NCBI RefSeq assembly: GCF_900182815.1
Contig: NZ_FXUA01000005.1
Coordinates: 1 to 64,000 of the forward strand
Source of the DNA: Algoriphagus winogradskyi
GTDB lineage: Bacteria > Bacteroidota > Bacteroidia > Cytophagales > Cyclobacteriaceae
Direction: 5' to 3'
Length of the DNA stretch: 64,000 nucleotides
The notes under the pieces were generated by a model, which was not told where the DNA came from, made no database searches, and was given only the letters and a program-made list of their open reading frames with translations. Below, in pieces: positions 17,563-25,243 of this stretch; the first letter of the stretch is position 1, and the number at the start of each line of letters is the position of its first letter. A program made the position numbers and the translations under genes.

Positions 17563-18072
17563 ATGAAAAACATTATACCCCCCCCCAAATGCAATTATCT
17601 GAATAAGTTGCTTGGTCGATTATTTTTGGCCTTTCTTTTTACCCAAATAGTTTTTTCCTGTACGCAGGAACAGAATCTGAAGATCTCCCAAGATGAAATT
17701 CAGCTGATCCGTACATACATGGAAGGGGAATTGACTGGGAAAACTACCTTTGACAATCAGCCGCTGGAGATGGATTGGGAAAATGCTACATATTTTAAAG
17801 GTAATTATGAAATTCCCCTGCATAGCCCATTACTTGGCTTTGTTCCAAACTATCAAAATGTGGAAACTAGACTATTGGTTCCCAGTTCTAAAATCGAGAA
17901 TTATTCTTTTATGACTTTGGATACGGAGGAGATACTAGGTGGCCTCAGCTTTATTGAATTGACTTCCGACCCGGACAAAACCTCTCTGGATACTTATAGA
18001 TATATGAATTTTAGTAAGGATCTACAGCCTGGAGACTTTGTATATAAAAGAACTACAGCTTCAGCCTGTTGA
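17563..18072 (+). CDS. Truncated paralogue of a CTQEQ lipoprotein, with C9 tract
   Basis: 169 residues. An SPII signal ends at VFSC (C34) followed by TQEQ. The rest aligns with the first ~155 residues of the 19432-20730 protein and then stops at ASAC, so the whole C-terminal domain with its HExxH motif is missing. Nine consecutive C residues (17578-17586) encode PPP at codons 6-8; loss or gain of one C would shift the frame. Unlike the full-length paralogue it has a proper ATG. The last 155 bp of homology (17908-18062) differ from the paralogue (19741-19895) at only four positions, whereas the preceding 230 bp differ far more. It may be a functional short protein or a decaying copy. Confidence 0.65.
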   Translation: MKNIIPPPKCNYLNKLLGRLFLAFLFTQIVFSCTQEQNLKISQDEIQLIRTYMEGELTGKTTFDNQPLEMDWENATYFKGNYEIPLHSPLLGFVPNYQNVETRLLVPSSKIENYSFMTLDTEEILGGLSFIELTSDPDKTSLDTYRYMNFSKDLQPGDFVYKRTTASAC

Positions 18073-18153
18073 TTACTGAACAACAGGAAATAATAAATAC
18101 AAACTTGCAACACAGATCGGGGCTAAAGGGAACAAAATGTAATTGAAATACCT

Positions 18154-18633
18154 ATGAAAAAGATGATTTTAGTATTCCTTGTTTTGCTTGCTGTTCCATT
18201 TGTTACGACTGCACAATCAACTTCTACCGAACAGGAGAACGATTTTATGCAGTTGAGAAAGAGTTTGCAGCCCATTGTATTACATCACCCCAAGGATCTT
18301 GATGAGAGAAAATACATAGCATTTTCATTCGAAGTCTATTATGGTGAAAAAGTAATGGTCTCCTTTTCGGAAAATACGCCGGAAAATATTAAAAGACGAA
18401 AGAAGCTATCGGAAGAACGAATAGAGGCGACTTTAGTTGAAAAGGGGATCGAGTTTAATGAGCCTTGGCGCGTTATTTATCCGGTGTTTCTAATTTGGAA
18501 TGATAAGAATGACAGAACTGACAACTTAGAAGAAGAGCTTGGTTTTTTGATTGGCGAAAATGAATATATCGGTCATGAAAAAATAAGAATAGAAAGACCG
18601 ATTGTGAATAAACTACTTGGTCCAGCCCATTAG
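18154..18633 (+). CDS. Small secreted protein, paralogue of the next gene
   Basis: 159 residues, with a signal peptide ending at about TTAQ-S (residues 1-21). The body shares the pattern of the 18780-19274 protein: YI-x-F-x-FEVYYGEKVMVSFSENTPE against YFGYYLKLTLKENKVILAEFSKETP, then a Lys/Glu helix and a VIYPVFLIW versus HVFPVICEM strand. Function unknown. The 40-50 nt before the start codon also resemble the leader of the next gene (CAGATC, then an AAAGGGA-like box, then ACAAAATG), which indicates tandem duplication including the leader. Confidence 0.7.
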   Translation: MKKMILVFLVLLAVPFVTTAQSTSTEQENDFMQLRKSLQPIVLHHPKDLDERKYIAFSFEVYYGEKVMVSFSENTPENIKRRKKLSEERIEATLVEKGIEFNEPWRVIYPVFLIWNDKNDRTDNLEEELGFLIGENEYIGHEKIRIERPIVNKLLGPAH

Positions 18634-18779
18634 CTGAGAGGGTATAAAAATGATCAAGAAGCCGCCAAACTATTTGTCGATGGAATTAAATACGCAATCT
18701 ACTGATTTGGATGATTTATCTTCCACTCAAATTAACAATACAGATCAGGTTCAAAAGGGACAAAATGCAACTATACATT

Positions 18780-19274
18780 ATGAAAAACATAAAATTATTC
18801 CTTCTTATTGTTTGCCAGGTCCTGTTTTCAAACATATATGCTCAAGATCAAAACAGTGAAACTGATTTTAGAAGTATTGTTCAGAGACATGTCAGGTGGT
18901 ATCCGCTAACCTTTGATGACTGGGAAAAGAATACTAATCAATATTTTGGTTACTATTTAAAATTGACCTTAAAAGAGAACAAGGTCATTCTAGCTGAATT
19001 TTCTAAAGAAACACCGCTTAAAGTAGTACAACGTAATGAGGAGCTCAATCAAAAACTAAGTAGCAAAATTTTAGAAGAAAAATTAAGTAATATTCCAGAT
19101 GGAATACATGTTTTTCCAGTAATCTGCGAGATGATCACTATACCTAAAAAAGAACTACAAAATAATTTGGAAGGTGAATTGGAAAAGATGATTCCTAATC
19201 CAGAAATGGTTCATCAAAGTGAAGTTTTGTTCAATAAACCAATTCTTGTTAAGATTTATCCTCCAATGCGATAA
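18780..19274 (+). CDS. Small secreted protein, paralogue of the previous gene
   Basis: 164 residues from the ATG at 18780 (MKNIKLFLLIVC), which gives a clean signal peptide ending at IYAQ; an in-frame start 23 codons earlier adds a non-signal extension and is rejected. The mature protein is related to 18154-18633 and ends VLFNKPILVKIYPPMR against RIERPIVNKLLGP. No enzymatic motif is seen. The pair lies between two copies of the queG 5' end, downstream of the truncated lipoprotein, and could be accessory or immunity-like partners. That is speculation from position only. Confidence 0.68.
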   Translation: MKNIKLFLLIVCQVLFSNIYAQDQNSETDFRSIVQRHVRWYPLTFDDWEKNTNQYFGYYLKLTLKENKVILAEFSKETPLKVVQRNEELNQKLSSKILEEKLSNIPDGIHVFPVICEMITIPKKELQNNLEGELEKMIPNPEMVHQSEVLFNKPILVKIYPPMR

Positions 19275-19345
19275 TTAATGGATTAAACATTTGGAGGGTT
19301 TTCACCTGCCCATTGGCGCTTAGTTTATATTGTATATTTAATCCA

Positions 19346-19420
19346 CCTTTCGCTATCCCGCAGAAGTCAAACCCCAGCCGTTTGGCGCTGGATTTGATGA
19401 TTGATGCGTTTGTTTCGGCG
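19346..19420 (-). pseudogene. queG: queG 5'-end fragment, copy 1
   Basis: On the minus strand this reads as the QueG N-terminus ([21 protein letters not shown]) but lacks the ATG and stops matching after about 25 codons. The GTTTGGCG block lies exactly 2,000 bp from the same block in intact queG. It runs straight into the coding start of the lipoprotein at 19432, replacing the leader and start codon that the upstream paralogue has. Confidence 0.85.
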
Positions 19421-19431
19421 GGAGCAATTAT

Positions 19432-20730
19432 TTGAATAAGTCGCTTTATCGTCTTTTTTTAATCCTGCTCTTTGCTCAGATGATTTCTTCCTGCACACAG
19501 GAGCAGGATCTGGAGATTCCCAAGGATGAGCTTCAGCTGATCCGTACATACATGGAAGGGGAATTGGCAGGGAAATCCACCTTTGATAATCAGCCTCTTG
19601 AGATGGATTGGAAAAATGCTGTGGTTACAAAAGAACATTATGAAATTCCCTTGCTGAGACCTTTGCTTGGCTTTGTTCCTAAATACCAAGATGTGGAAAC
19701 GAGGCTATTGGTTCCAAACGGAAATATGGAGAAATATTCCTTTATGACTTTGGATACGGAGGAGATAATAGGTGGCCTCAGCTTTATTGAATTGACTTCC
19801 GACCCGGACAAAACCTCTCTGGATACTTATAGGCATATGAATTTTAGTAAGGATCTACAGCCTGGAGACTTTGTATATAAAAGAGCTACAGCTTCCGATC
19901 CTAACGCCTATATGCCTGTACAGTGTGAACCTGCAACGATCATTTATTATGAAAAGGATTGTTATATAATTGCAAGTACATTAGTGAATTGTAGCGAATG
20001 GCGTGAAGTAGAAAGAGTGGAAATTGAAATTTGCGGTCCTGATGGTATTATTGGGGGAAATAATTACAAGGTAATTCAGATTGATATGAAAGATATTTCA
20101 GAATGTCATCAAGATTTGATAAGAGATCTAATAGGCGGAACAAATACTGAAATTAAGAAAATATTAAACATGTTTAATGATGAAGCAACTACATCTGTTC
20201 CATATAATTTAAAATTTCAATATGGAAACTGTGGAACAGCAACTGCATGTACAAGCCCACAAATTACAAATAACTATGCAATAGTAAGCTATAATCAATC
20301 TGTAATATCAAATGCTACCGATCTTTCTATGGCACGATCTACCATGCATGAGGTACTTCATGCATATTTAGTATATGAATTAGAATATCCTAATGATTGT
20401 GATTTAAATTGTTTGCTAAATGATTATATAGCTATTTATGGTGGAGAAGATTTAAATCCTGTCCATCATAATTTATTTGTAGAAACTAAATTTTTGAATG
20501 ATATAGCTGTTGAGTTAAAAAATTACGCCTCGAGCGTAGGGTATAACGTTGGAGTTATTGGGGATCAATATTTTAAAGATATGGCGTGGGGTGGTCTCCA
20601 CGATACAGATGTTTTTAAAAATACATTAACATTGTCGGAACAACAACGAATTAATAACAGATACAATGCTGAACTTAATAATACCAATGTTGGAAATATT
20701 GCACCAATTGGAACGTTACTTTGTGATTAG
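19432..20730 (+). CDS. Full-length CTQEQ lipoprotein with HExxH motif, no ATG start
   Basis: 432 residues if translation begins at the TTG at 19432; no in-frame ATG exists near the expected start. The signal (about 1-20) ends at lipobox ISSC (C21). Residues ~21-155 match the truncated paralogue at 17563. After ASDPNAYMPVQCEP comes a unique region with several cysteines, and at 306-310 the sequence HEVLH, a zincin-type HExxH motif. A possible third ligand is in HHNLF about 35-40 residues later. It is therefore a candidate secreted zinc metalloprotease or a toxin-like C-terminal domain, but no named family is recognised. The missing ATG and the join to a queG fragment suggest it may be silent or weakly expressed. 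Confidence 0.6.
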   Translation: MNKSLYRLFLILLFAQMISSCTQEQDLEIPKDELQLIRTYMEGELAGKSTFDNQPLEMDWKNAVVTKEHYEIPLLRPLLGFVPKYQDVETRLLVPNGNMEKYSFMTLDTEEIIGGLSFIELTSDPDKTSLDTYRHMNFSKDLQPGDFVYKRATASDPNAYMPVQCEPATIIYYEKDCYIIASTLVNCSEWREVERVEIEICGPDGIIGGNNYKVIQIDMKDISECHQDLIRDLIGGTNTEIKKILNMFNDEATTSVPYNLKFQYGNCGTATACTSPQITNNYAIVSYNQSVISNATDLSMARSTMHEVLHAYLVYELEYPNDCDLNCLLNDYIAIYGGEDLNPVHHNLFVETKFLNDIAVELKNYASSVGYNVGVIGDQYFKDMAWGGLHDTDVFKNTLTLSEQQRINNRYNAELNNTNVGNIAPIGTLLCD

Positions 20731-21334
20731 CCTTCGATCCATTATACTGTGTATTGTTTTTTCTTTAGTTGGATGCTCTTCTGTAAAAAATGAAGATCTA
20801 GAAATTAAGGAGTTAATCACTACAGTACTTGCGAGAAAAATTTCCATAAGCGATACTGTGAAAGTATCTATGAAAGCGGATGCGGAGTGGGTTCAAAATC
20901 CCCTCTTAAAACCGTGTAATCTTGAGTCATTTTCAAGGCTAAGGAGTATAATTAAAATAGAGGGAAAATCTTTACAGAGTATTCTTAGTGAAGAAGATTT
21001 AAAAAAGATATGTGTAGAGTCGGAAGAGGATTTTATCTTTTCTAAAAAAATGGTTCCTCAATCGGTTAAACTTGTAGAACAGAACTATTTAGATTCGCTC
21101 TTTGCTGCTTACACTCTGTCTTTAAAGAATCAAACTGTTGCTTCTCAACAATTTGAGAATTTGAATGCAAATGCATATATCCGTTTATCAAAGCCTATAT
21201 TTTTGCAAAAGGGTAAATTTGCCTTCATATATTATTCTAATCACTCTTCAGAAAGTTCTTCAAGCTTACTTGTCTATGAGAAAACAGGTCAAAAATGGGA
21301 ATTGATTTTATCATTTCCTTTATTGATTTCTTAG
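20723..21334 (+). CDS. Hypothetical lipoprotein overlapping the HExxH gene
   Basis: About 203 residues from a GTG at 20723, which overlaps the previous stop codon by 8 nt. An in-frame ATG at 20666 would put 19 non-signal residues first, so the GTG is preferred. The signal peptide ends at lipobox LVGC followed by SSVKNEDLEI. The mature domain is mixed alpha/beta and ends in strands (KFAFIYYSNHSSESSSSLLVYE, KWELILSFPL) that recall small lipoproteins with a final antiparallel sheet. Function unknown. The overlap implies translational coupling with the HExxH protein, so it could be its partner or inhibitor; this is inference from gene order. The stop codon is 10 nt before the third queG fragment. 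Confidence 0.6.
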   Translation: MISLRSIILCIVFSLVGCSSVKNEDLEIKELITTVLARKISISDTVKVSMKADAEWVQNPLLKPCNLESFSRLRSIIKIEGKSLQSILSEEDLKKICVESEEDFIFSKKMVPQSVKLVEQNYLDSLFAAYTLSLKNQTVASQQFENLNANAYIRLSKPIFLQKGKFAFIYYSNHSSESSSSLLVYEKTGQKWELILSFPLLIS

Positions 21335-21343
21335 GTGCCTCCT

Positions 21344-21437
21344 TTAGAAATCCCGCTTTCGCTATCCCACAAAAGTCAAAGCCCAGCCGCTTGGCGGTGG
21401 ATTTGATGATGAAAGAGTGTTTTGAGGCGGGAGTCAT
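21344..21437 (-). pseudogene. queG: queG 5'-end fragment, copy 2
   Basis: On the minus strand it encodes [24 protein letters not shown] sequence, continues [14 protein letters not shown] and then leaves homology. It keeps the ATG and ~20 bp of queG leader (GTATCTTTGCCTCATGA), unlike fragment 1. The CTTGGCGGTG block lies 2,009 bp from that of fragment 1. It marks the right end of the second module. Confidence 0.85.
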
Positions 21438-21521
21438 GAGGCAAAGATACAAGACTAAAGTTTCCCCTTTAAATTCATAAATGGAACATCTTTCCCCAAA
21501 ATACACGTATATTTAAATCAA

Positions 21522-21529
21522 ACACGTGT
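21522..21529. promoter_or_regulatory. Palindromic putative operator of the toxin-antitoxin pair
   Basis: ACACGTGT is a perfect 8-bp palindrome 6 nt before the antitoxin ATG, with a half-matching ACACGTAT about 20 nt upstream (21503-21510). Antitoxins usually autorepress through such paired sites. The assignment is inferred from position. Confidence 0.4.
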
Positions 21530-21534
21530 CACTT

Positions 21535-21792
21535 ATGAAAACCAAACTCACACTCACTGTAAAAAAGGAAATTGTAGAGAAAGCCAAGATGCAAGCGGCT
21601 AAGAGAGGAATTTCGCTTTCTAGGATGTTTGAAGAGATTTTTGAAAAAGAAACACCTAAAGTTGAAAAAACTCAGGAGCAGCTAGCAGCTGCACGATTTT
21701 TAGAGAGATTAAAAAAGGAGTCTCCAATCAAAGCCCTCGAAAAGTCAGATAAAGAATTAATGCGAGAACACCGCGATAAAAAGTATGTATAG
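21535..21792 (+). CDS. Antitoxin-like protein (DUF6364 type)
   Basis: 85 residues from the ATG at 21535; a GTG three codons earlier falls inside the putative operator. The N-terminal strand-helix MKTKLTLTVKKEIVEKAKMQAAKRGISLSRMFEE resembles a ribbon-helix-helix DNA-binding fold, and the lysine/glutamate-rich C-terminal half (LERLKKESPIKALEKSDKELMREH) would be the disordered toxin-binding tail. It overlaps the PIN-domain toxin gene by 8 nt, the normal arrangement for VapBC-type pairs. The pair abuts the right-hand queG fragment, so it may have arrived with the module. Confidence 0.8.
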   Translation: MKTKLTLTVKKEIVEKAKMQAAKRGISLSRMFEEIFEKETPKVEKTQEQLAAARFLERLKKESPIKALEKSDKELMREHRDKKYV

Positions 21793-22195
21793 GATATTTT
21801 TGGATTCTAATGTTGCGCTGGACTTAGTTGCAAATCGGGAGCCGTTTGTGGAAGACTCTTTGCCATTTCTTACCTTAGTGGCAGATGGTGAAGCTCAGCT
21901 GTTCATTTCTGAAGTGTCTTTAGGCCTACTTATTTATATGTCTTTTGACCGCTATAAACTAGTTGATGCTAAAGAAAAACTGCTTCAGTTTAATGGCTTT
22001 TGCAAGGTAATCTCTGGGGGAGAGCAAGCATTTTTGCGTGCTATGAATTCAGATTTCAAAGACAAAGAAGATGCTCTTCAATACTTTACTGCCATTGAAA
22101 ATAAAATGGATTTCCTAATTACTCGTGACCTTAAAGACTTCAAAACAGCGAATCAAATTCCTGTTCTCACTCCCAAACAATTTTTCTCAAGCTAA
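21785..22195 (+). CDS. PIN-domain toxin (VapC-like ribonuclease)
   Basis: 136 residues. PIN nucleases cleave RNA (often tRNA or rRNA) with three or four acidic residues around Mg2+. D7 (FLDSNVALD), E43 (ISEVS), D96 (DKEDALQ) and D115 (ITRDLKDF) fit the expected spacing. It is translated from an ATG overlapping the antitoxin stop codon. Its own stop codon overlaps the end of a convergent small membrane-protein gene by 9 nt. The sequence looks intact; the target is unknown. Confidence 0.85.
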   Translation: MYRIFLDSNVALDLVANREPFVEDSLPFLTLVADGEAQLFISEVSLGLLIYMSFDRYKLVDAKEKLLQFNGFCKVISGGEQAFLRAMNSDFKDKEDALQYFTAIENKMDFLITRDLKDFKTANQIPVLTPKQFFSS

Positions 22196-22420
22196 ACCCC
22201 TTCTCCGCATTTCAGGCTCATCCTGATACCATTGTTCTTCAAAAGTTTCTTTTACGACCACATCTGCAATCAGCACTGACCACACCATCCACAAGACCAA
22301 AACAGGGCCTACCAAGAAAAGCAGCCATATCAGAAACATACCTAAATTGAATTGTATAGCGCTGACAAATATGATTAACACACCAGTGACTATACCGACG
22401 GCTCCAAGGTAGTTTTTCAT
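22187..22420 (-). CDS. Small two-helix membrane protein
   Basis: 77 residues with hydrophobic segments at about 5-27 and 31-53, then a charged C-terminal tail (KETFEEQWYQDEPEMRRRG). No family recognised. The 3' end overlaps the PIN toxin convergently by 9 nt, so the accessory insertion ends directly against it. The 190-nt region upstream (22421-22610) contains degenerate TCTTGAATC/TACTTGAGTC phrases and no obvious terminator. Confidence 0.65.
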   Translation of the reverse strand: MKNYLGAVGIVTGVLIIFVSAIQFNLGMFLIWLLFLVGPVLVLWMVWSVLIADVVVKETFEEQWYQDEPEMRRRGLA

Positions 22421-22610
22421 AATTTTAGAGTTTTTATTCCATTTACTAAACTACCATACCCTTCTGTTTGTTACCTGAACTGTCGGAGTCAATAAAATTC
22501 CACTAAATTGAATTTCAAGGCTTTCCGGCTTAGTTAATTTTGACAAGAGTCTCGTTGGTTACTTTAAAACCAAAGTCTTGTGTCTTGAATCTTGATACTT
22601 GAGTCTAATT

Positions 22611-23711
22611 ATGAAAGGATTTCGATTTACTCAGTTCGTACCCACTCAGGATCCTGAGAAGAATACGTTTGAGAATCTGTTGAATATATTTTTGCAACTC
22701 GTCACCATGACTGGCGGGGATGTGGCTGAGGCGATGAGCTGGCTCACCAATCTTGACAATCGCTACAACATGACCAATCCCAAGTATGGGATCGGAGACT
22801 TTATAGAGGATCTGAAAAGCAAAGGCTACCTAACCGAGGAAAACCGAAAAGGAGAATTCAAGGTCACTGGGAAAGCTGAGCAGACGATTCGCAAGTCAGC
22901 TTTGGAAGAGATATTCGGCAAACTTAAGCGCGGAAAATCAGGTCAACATAAAACCACACATTCAGGACAAGGAGAAGAGCGTGGCACAGATCGCCGAGCT
23001 TATGAATTTGGAGATAATCTGGATCAGATTGCTTTGACGGATTCTTTGAGAAATGCCCAGGCAAATCATGGTTTTGGTGGAGATTATTTGCTTACCGAAG
23101 ATGACCTGGAAGTGGTGGAAAATGAGTTTCGATCACAGACATCTACGGTGCTGATGATAGATATTTCCCACTCTATGATTTTGTATGGGGAAGATAGAAT
23201 CACTCCAGCGAAGAAAGTAGCCATGGCTTTGGCAGAACTGATCAAAACTCGATATCCAAAAGACACACTCGACATCATCGTCTTCGGAAATGACGCTTGG
23301 CAGATAGAAATCAAAGACTTGCCATTCCTGCAAGTTGGCCCTTATCATACGAATACCGTTGCTGGTCTGGAACTAGCGATGGATATACTTCGAAGAAGGA
23401 AGAATCCAAACAAGCAGATTTTCATGATCACCGATGGAAAACCGACTTGCCTGAAATTGGGAATCAAATACTATAAAAATGCTTTTGGAATAGACAGCAA
23501 GATCCTCAGCGAGACACTGAAACTTGCGGCCCAATGCCGAAAATTGAAAATACCAGTGACTACCTTTATGATTGCTTCAGATCCCTATTTGAAGGAATTT
23601 GTAAAGGAATTTACCAAAGTGAATAATGGGAATGCCTACTACAGCAGTCTGAAAGGGCTCGGCGACCTGATTTTTGAAGATTATAGACGAAATAGAACGA
23701 AACGCTTTTAA
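22611..23711 (+). CDS. VWA-domain protein paired with an AAA+ ATPase
   Basis: 366 residues from the ATG at 22611; a TTG four codons upstream is less likely. The N-terminal ~170 residues are helical and charged (KLKRGKSGQHKTTHSGQGEE in the middle). The C-terminal von Willebrand factor A domain (about 180-366) carries the MIDAS sequence DISHS followed later by a conserved T and by TDGKPT. It is followed after 5 nt by the AAA+ gene, and VWA plus MoxR/magnesium-chelatase-like ATPase pairs commonly act together as metal-dependent chaperone or cofactor-insertion machines. The substrate here is unknown. Confidence 0.85.
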   Translation: MKGFRFTQFVPTQDPEKNTFENLLNIFLQLVTMTGGDVAEAMSWLTNLDNRYNMTNPKYGIGDFIEDLKSKGYLTEENRKGEFKVTGKAEQTIRKSALEEIFGKLKRGKSGQHKTTHSGQGEERGTDRRAYEFGDNLDQIALTDSLRNAQANHGFGGDYLLTEDDLEVVENEFRSQTSTVLMIDISHSMILYGEDRITPAKKVAMALAELIKTRYPKDTLDIIVFGNDAWQIEIKDLPFLQVGPYHTNTVAGLELAMDILRRRKNPNKQIFMITDGKPTCLKLGIKYYKNAFGIDSKILSETLKLAAQCRKLKIPVTTFMIASDPYLKEFVKEFTKVNNGNAYYSSLKGLGDLIFEDYRRNRTKRF

Positions 23712-23716
23712 GCAAT

Positions 23717-25240
23717 ATGGACTACCAAAAACTGACACCACAGGAACTCACCCAGATAAAAACCCTCGGCCAACTGAAGGCAGCGGGCTACCAACCCAAA
23801 TCCATCAAAGAAGAACTTCGCGACAATTTGATCTTGAAGATCAAGCGAAAGGAAAACGTATTTGAAGGAATTTGGGGATATGAGGATACTGTGATTCCAG
23901 ATATCGAGCGGGCGATTCTCTCCAGACACAATATCAATTTACTGGGACTTCGTGGGCAAGCTAAAACAAGAATTGCCAGAATGATGACTCATCTTCTCGA
24001 TGAGTATGTCCCGGTGGTTTTTGGAGCTGAGTTGAATGACGATCCATTGCAGCCGTTGACTTCTTTTGCCAAGGATTTGATAGAGGAAAAAGGTGATAAT
24101 ACGCCAATTGGATGGTGGCATAGATCAGACCGATATACTGAAAAATTAGCAACTCCTGATGTTTCTGTAGCCGATTTGATTGGTGATGTGGATCCTATCA
24201 AGGCCGCCACTATGAAGCTGAGCTATAACGATGAGCGCGTCATCCATTACGGTTTGGTGCCACGATCGCATCGCTCCATATTCGTGATCAATGAATTACC
24301 CGATTTGCAAGCCAGAATCCAGGTAGCCTTGTTCAATATCCTGCAGGAAGGCGACATTCAAATCCGTGGATTCAAATTGAGGCTGCCGCTGGATATTCAA
24401 TTTGTCTTCACGGCAAACCCTGAAGATTACACCAATCGTGGGAGCATTGTAACACCACTAAAAGATAGAATTGAAAGTCAGATCATTACGCATTATCCTA
24501 AATCTATAGAGATAGGGAGAAGGGTAACTGCACAGGAAGCTAATTTGAAAGGCAAGCCTGTGGACAATATCTATGTGCCTGAACTGATGAAAGACTTGAT
24601 CGAGCAGATTGCTATTGAGGCTCGAGGTTCTGAATTCGTGGATGAGAAAAGCGGTGTTTCTGCGAGATTGACAATTTCGGCTTACGAAAACTTGATTTCC
24701 GCTGCTGAGCGCAGAATGTATATGAATGGAGAAAGCGATACCATTATTCGAATTGCGGATCTGATCGGAGTAATTCCTGCTATCACCGGAAAGGTGGAGT
24801 TGGTCTATGAAGGCGAGCAGGAAGGCGCAGGTTTAGTTGCTTATAATTTGATCGGAAAAGCCATCCGTTCGCAGTTTATAAATTATTTCCCATCACCTGA
24901 GCAGAAGAAAAAAGAAAAGCAAGGCAATCCTTATGTGTTGCCTCTAGCTTGGTTTGGTGAAGGAAATGAGTTGGATATCCTAGCTTCTCAGGGAGACAAG
25001 GACTACAAGTCTGCACTTCATTCCGTACCAGGTTTGGAAGAGGTAGTGACGCAGTTGGTGAAAGACATGCCTGAAAAAGAGAAGGAATTCTTTATGGAAT
25101 TTGCGCTACATGGATTGGCGGAATTCTCTCAGCTAAGCAAAAAAGTGCTGGATACTGGCTTGCAGTTTAAAGATCTATTTAGCTCCATGTTCGATATGGG
25201 TCCGGGAGAAGAAGATGATTTCGAGGAGGATGATTTATAA
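23717..25240 (+). CDS. AAA+ ATPase of the magnesium-chelatase/MoxR type
   Basis: 507 residues. The AAA+ module (about 60-320) contains the Walker A-like LRGQAKTR, Walker B region IFVINELPDLQ and sensor region FVFTANPEDY, with TNRGSIVTPLKDRI after it, all typical of the ChlI/BchI-RavA-MoxR group. The C-terminal ~170 residues are helical and end in an acidic tail (EEDDFEEDDL) that may contact the basic VWA partner. It follows the VWA gene with a 5-nt spacer and is therefore one operon with it. No porphyrin-metallation genes are nearby, so a chlorophyll/cobalamin role is not supported. Confidence 0.88.
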   Translation: MDYQKLTPQELTQIKTLGQLKAAGYQPKSIKEELRDNLILKIKRKENVFEGIWGYEDTVIPDIERAILSRHNINLLGLRGQAKTRIARMMTHLLDEYVPVVFGAELNDDPLQPLTSFAKDLIEEKGDNTPIGWWHRSDRYTEKLATPDVSVADLIGDVDPIKAATMKLSYNDERVIHYGLVPRSHRSIFVINELPDLQARIQVALFNILQEGDIQIRGFKLRLPLDIQFVFTANPEDYTNRGSIVTPLKDRIESQIITHYPKSIEIGRRVTAQEANLKGKPVDNIYVPELMKDLIEQIAIEARGSEFVDEKSGVSARLTISAYENLISAAERRMYMNGESDTIIRIADLIGVIPAITGKVELVYEGEQEGAGLVAYNLIGKAIRSQFINYFPSPEQKKKEKQGNPYVLPLAWFGEGNELDILASQGDKDYKSALHSVPGLEEVVTQLVKDMPEKEKEFFMEFALHGLAEFSQLSKKVLDTGLQFKDLFSSMFDMGPGEEDDFEEDDL

Positions 25241-25243
25241 ATG

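Noticed and set aside
23717..25240. Magnesium chelatase subunit for (bacterio)chlorophyll or cobalamin synthesis
   Set aside because: No other tetrapyrrole or cobalt-chelatase genes are nearby, and the VWA partner layout is that of general MoxR-type pairs.
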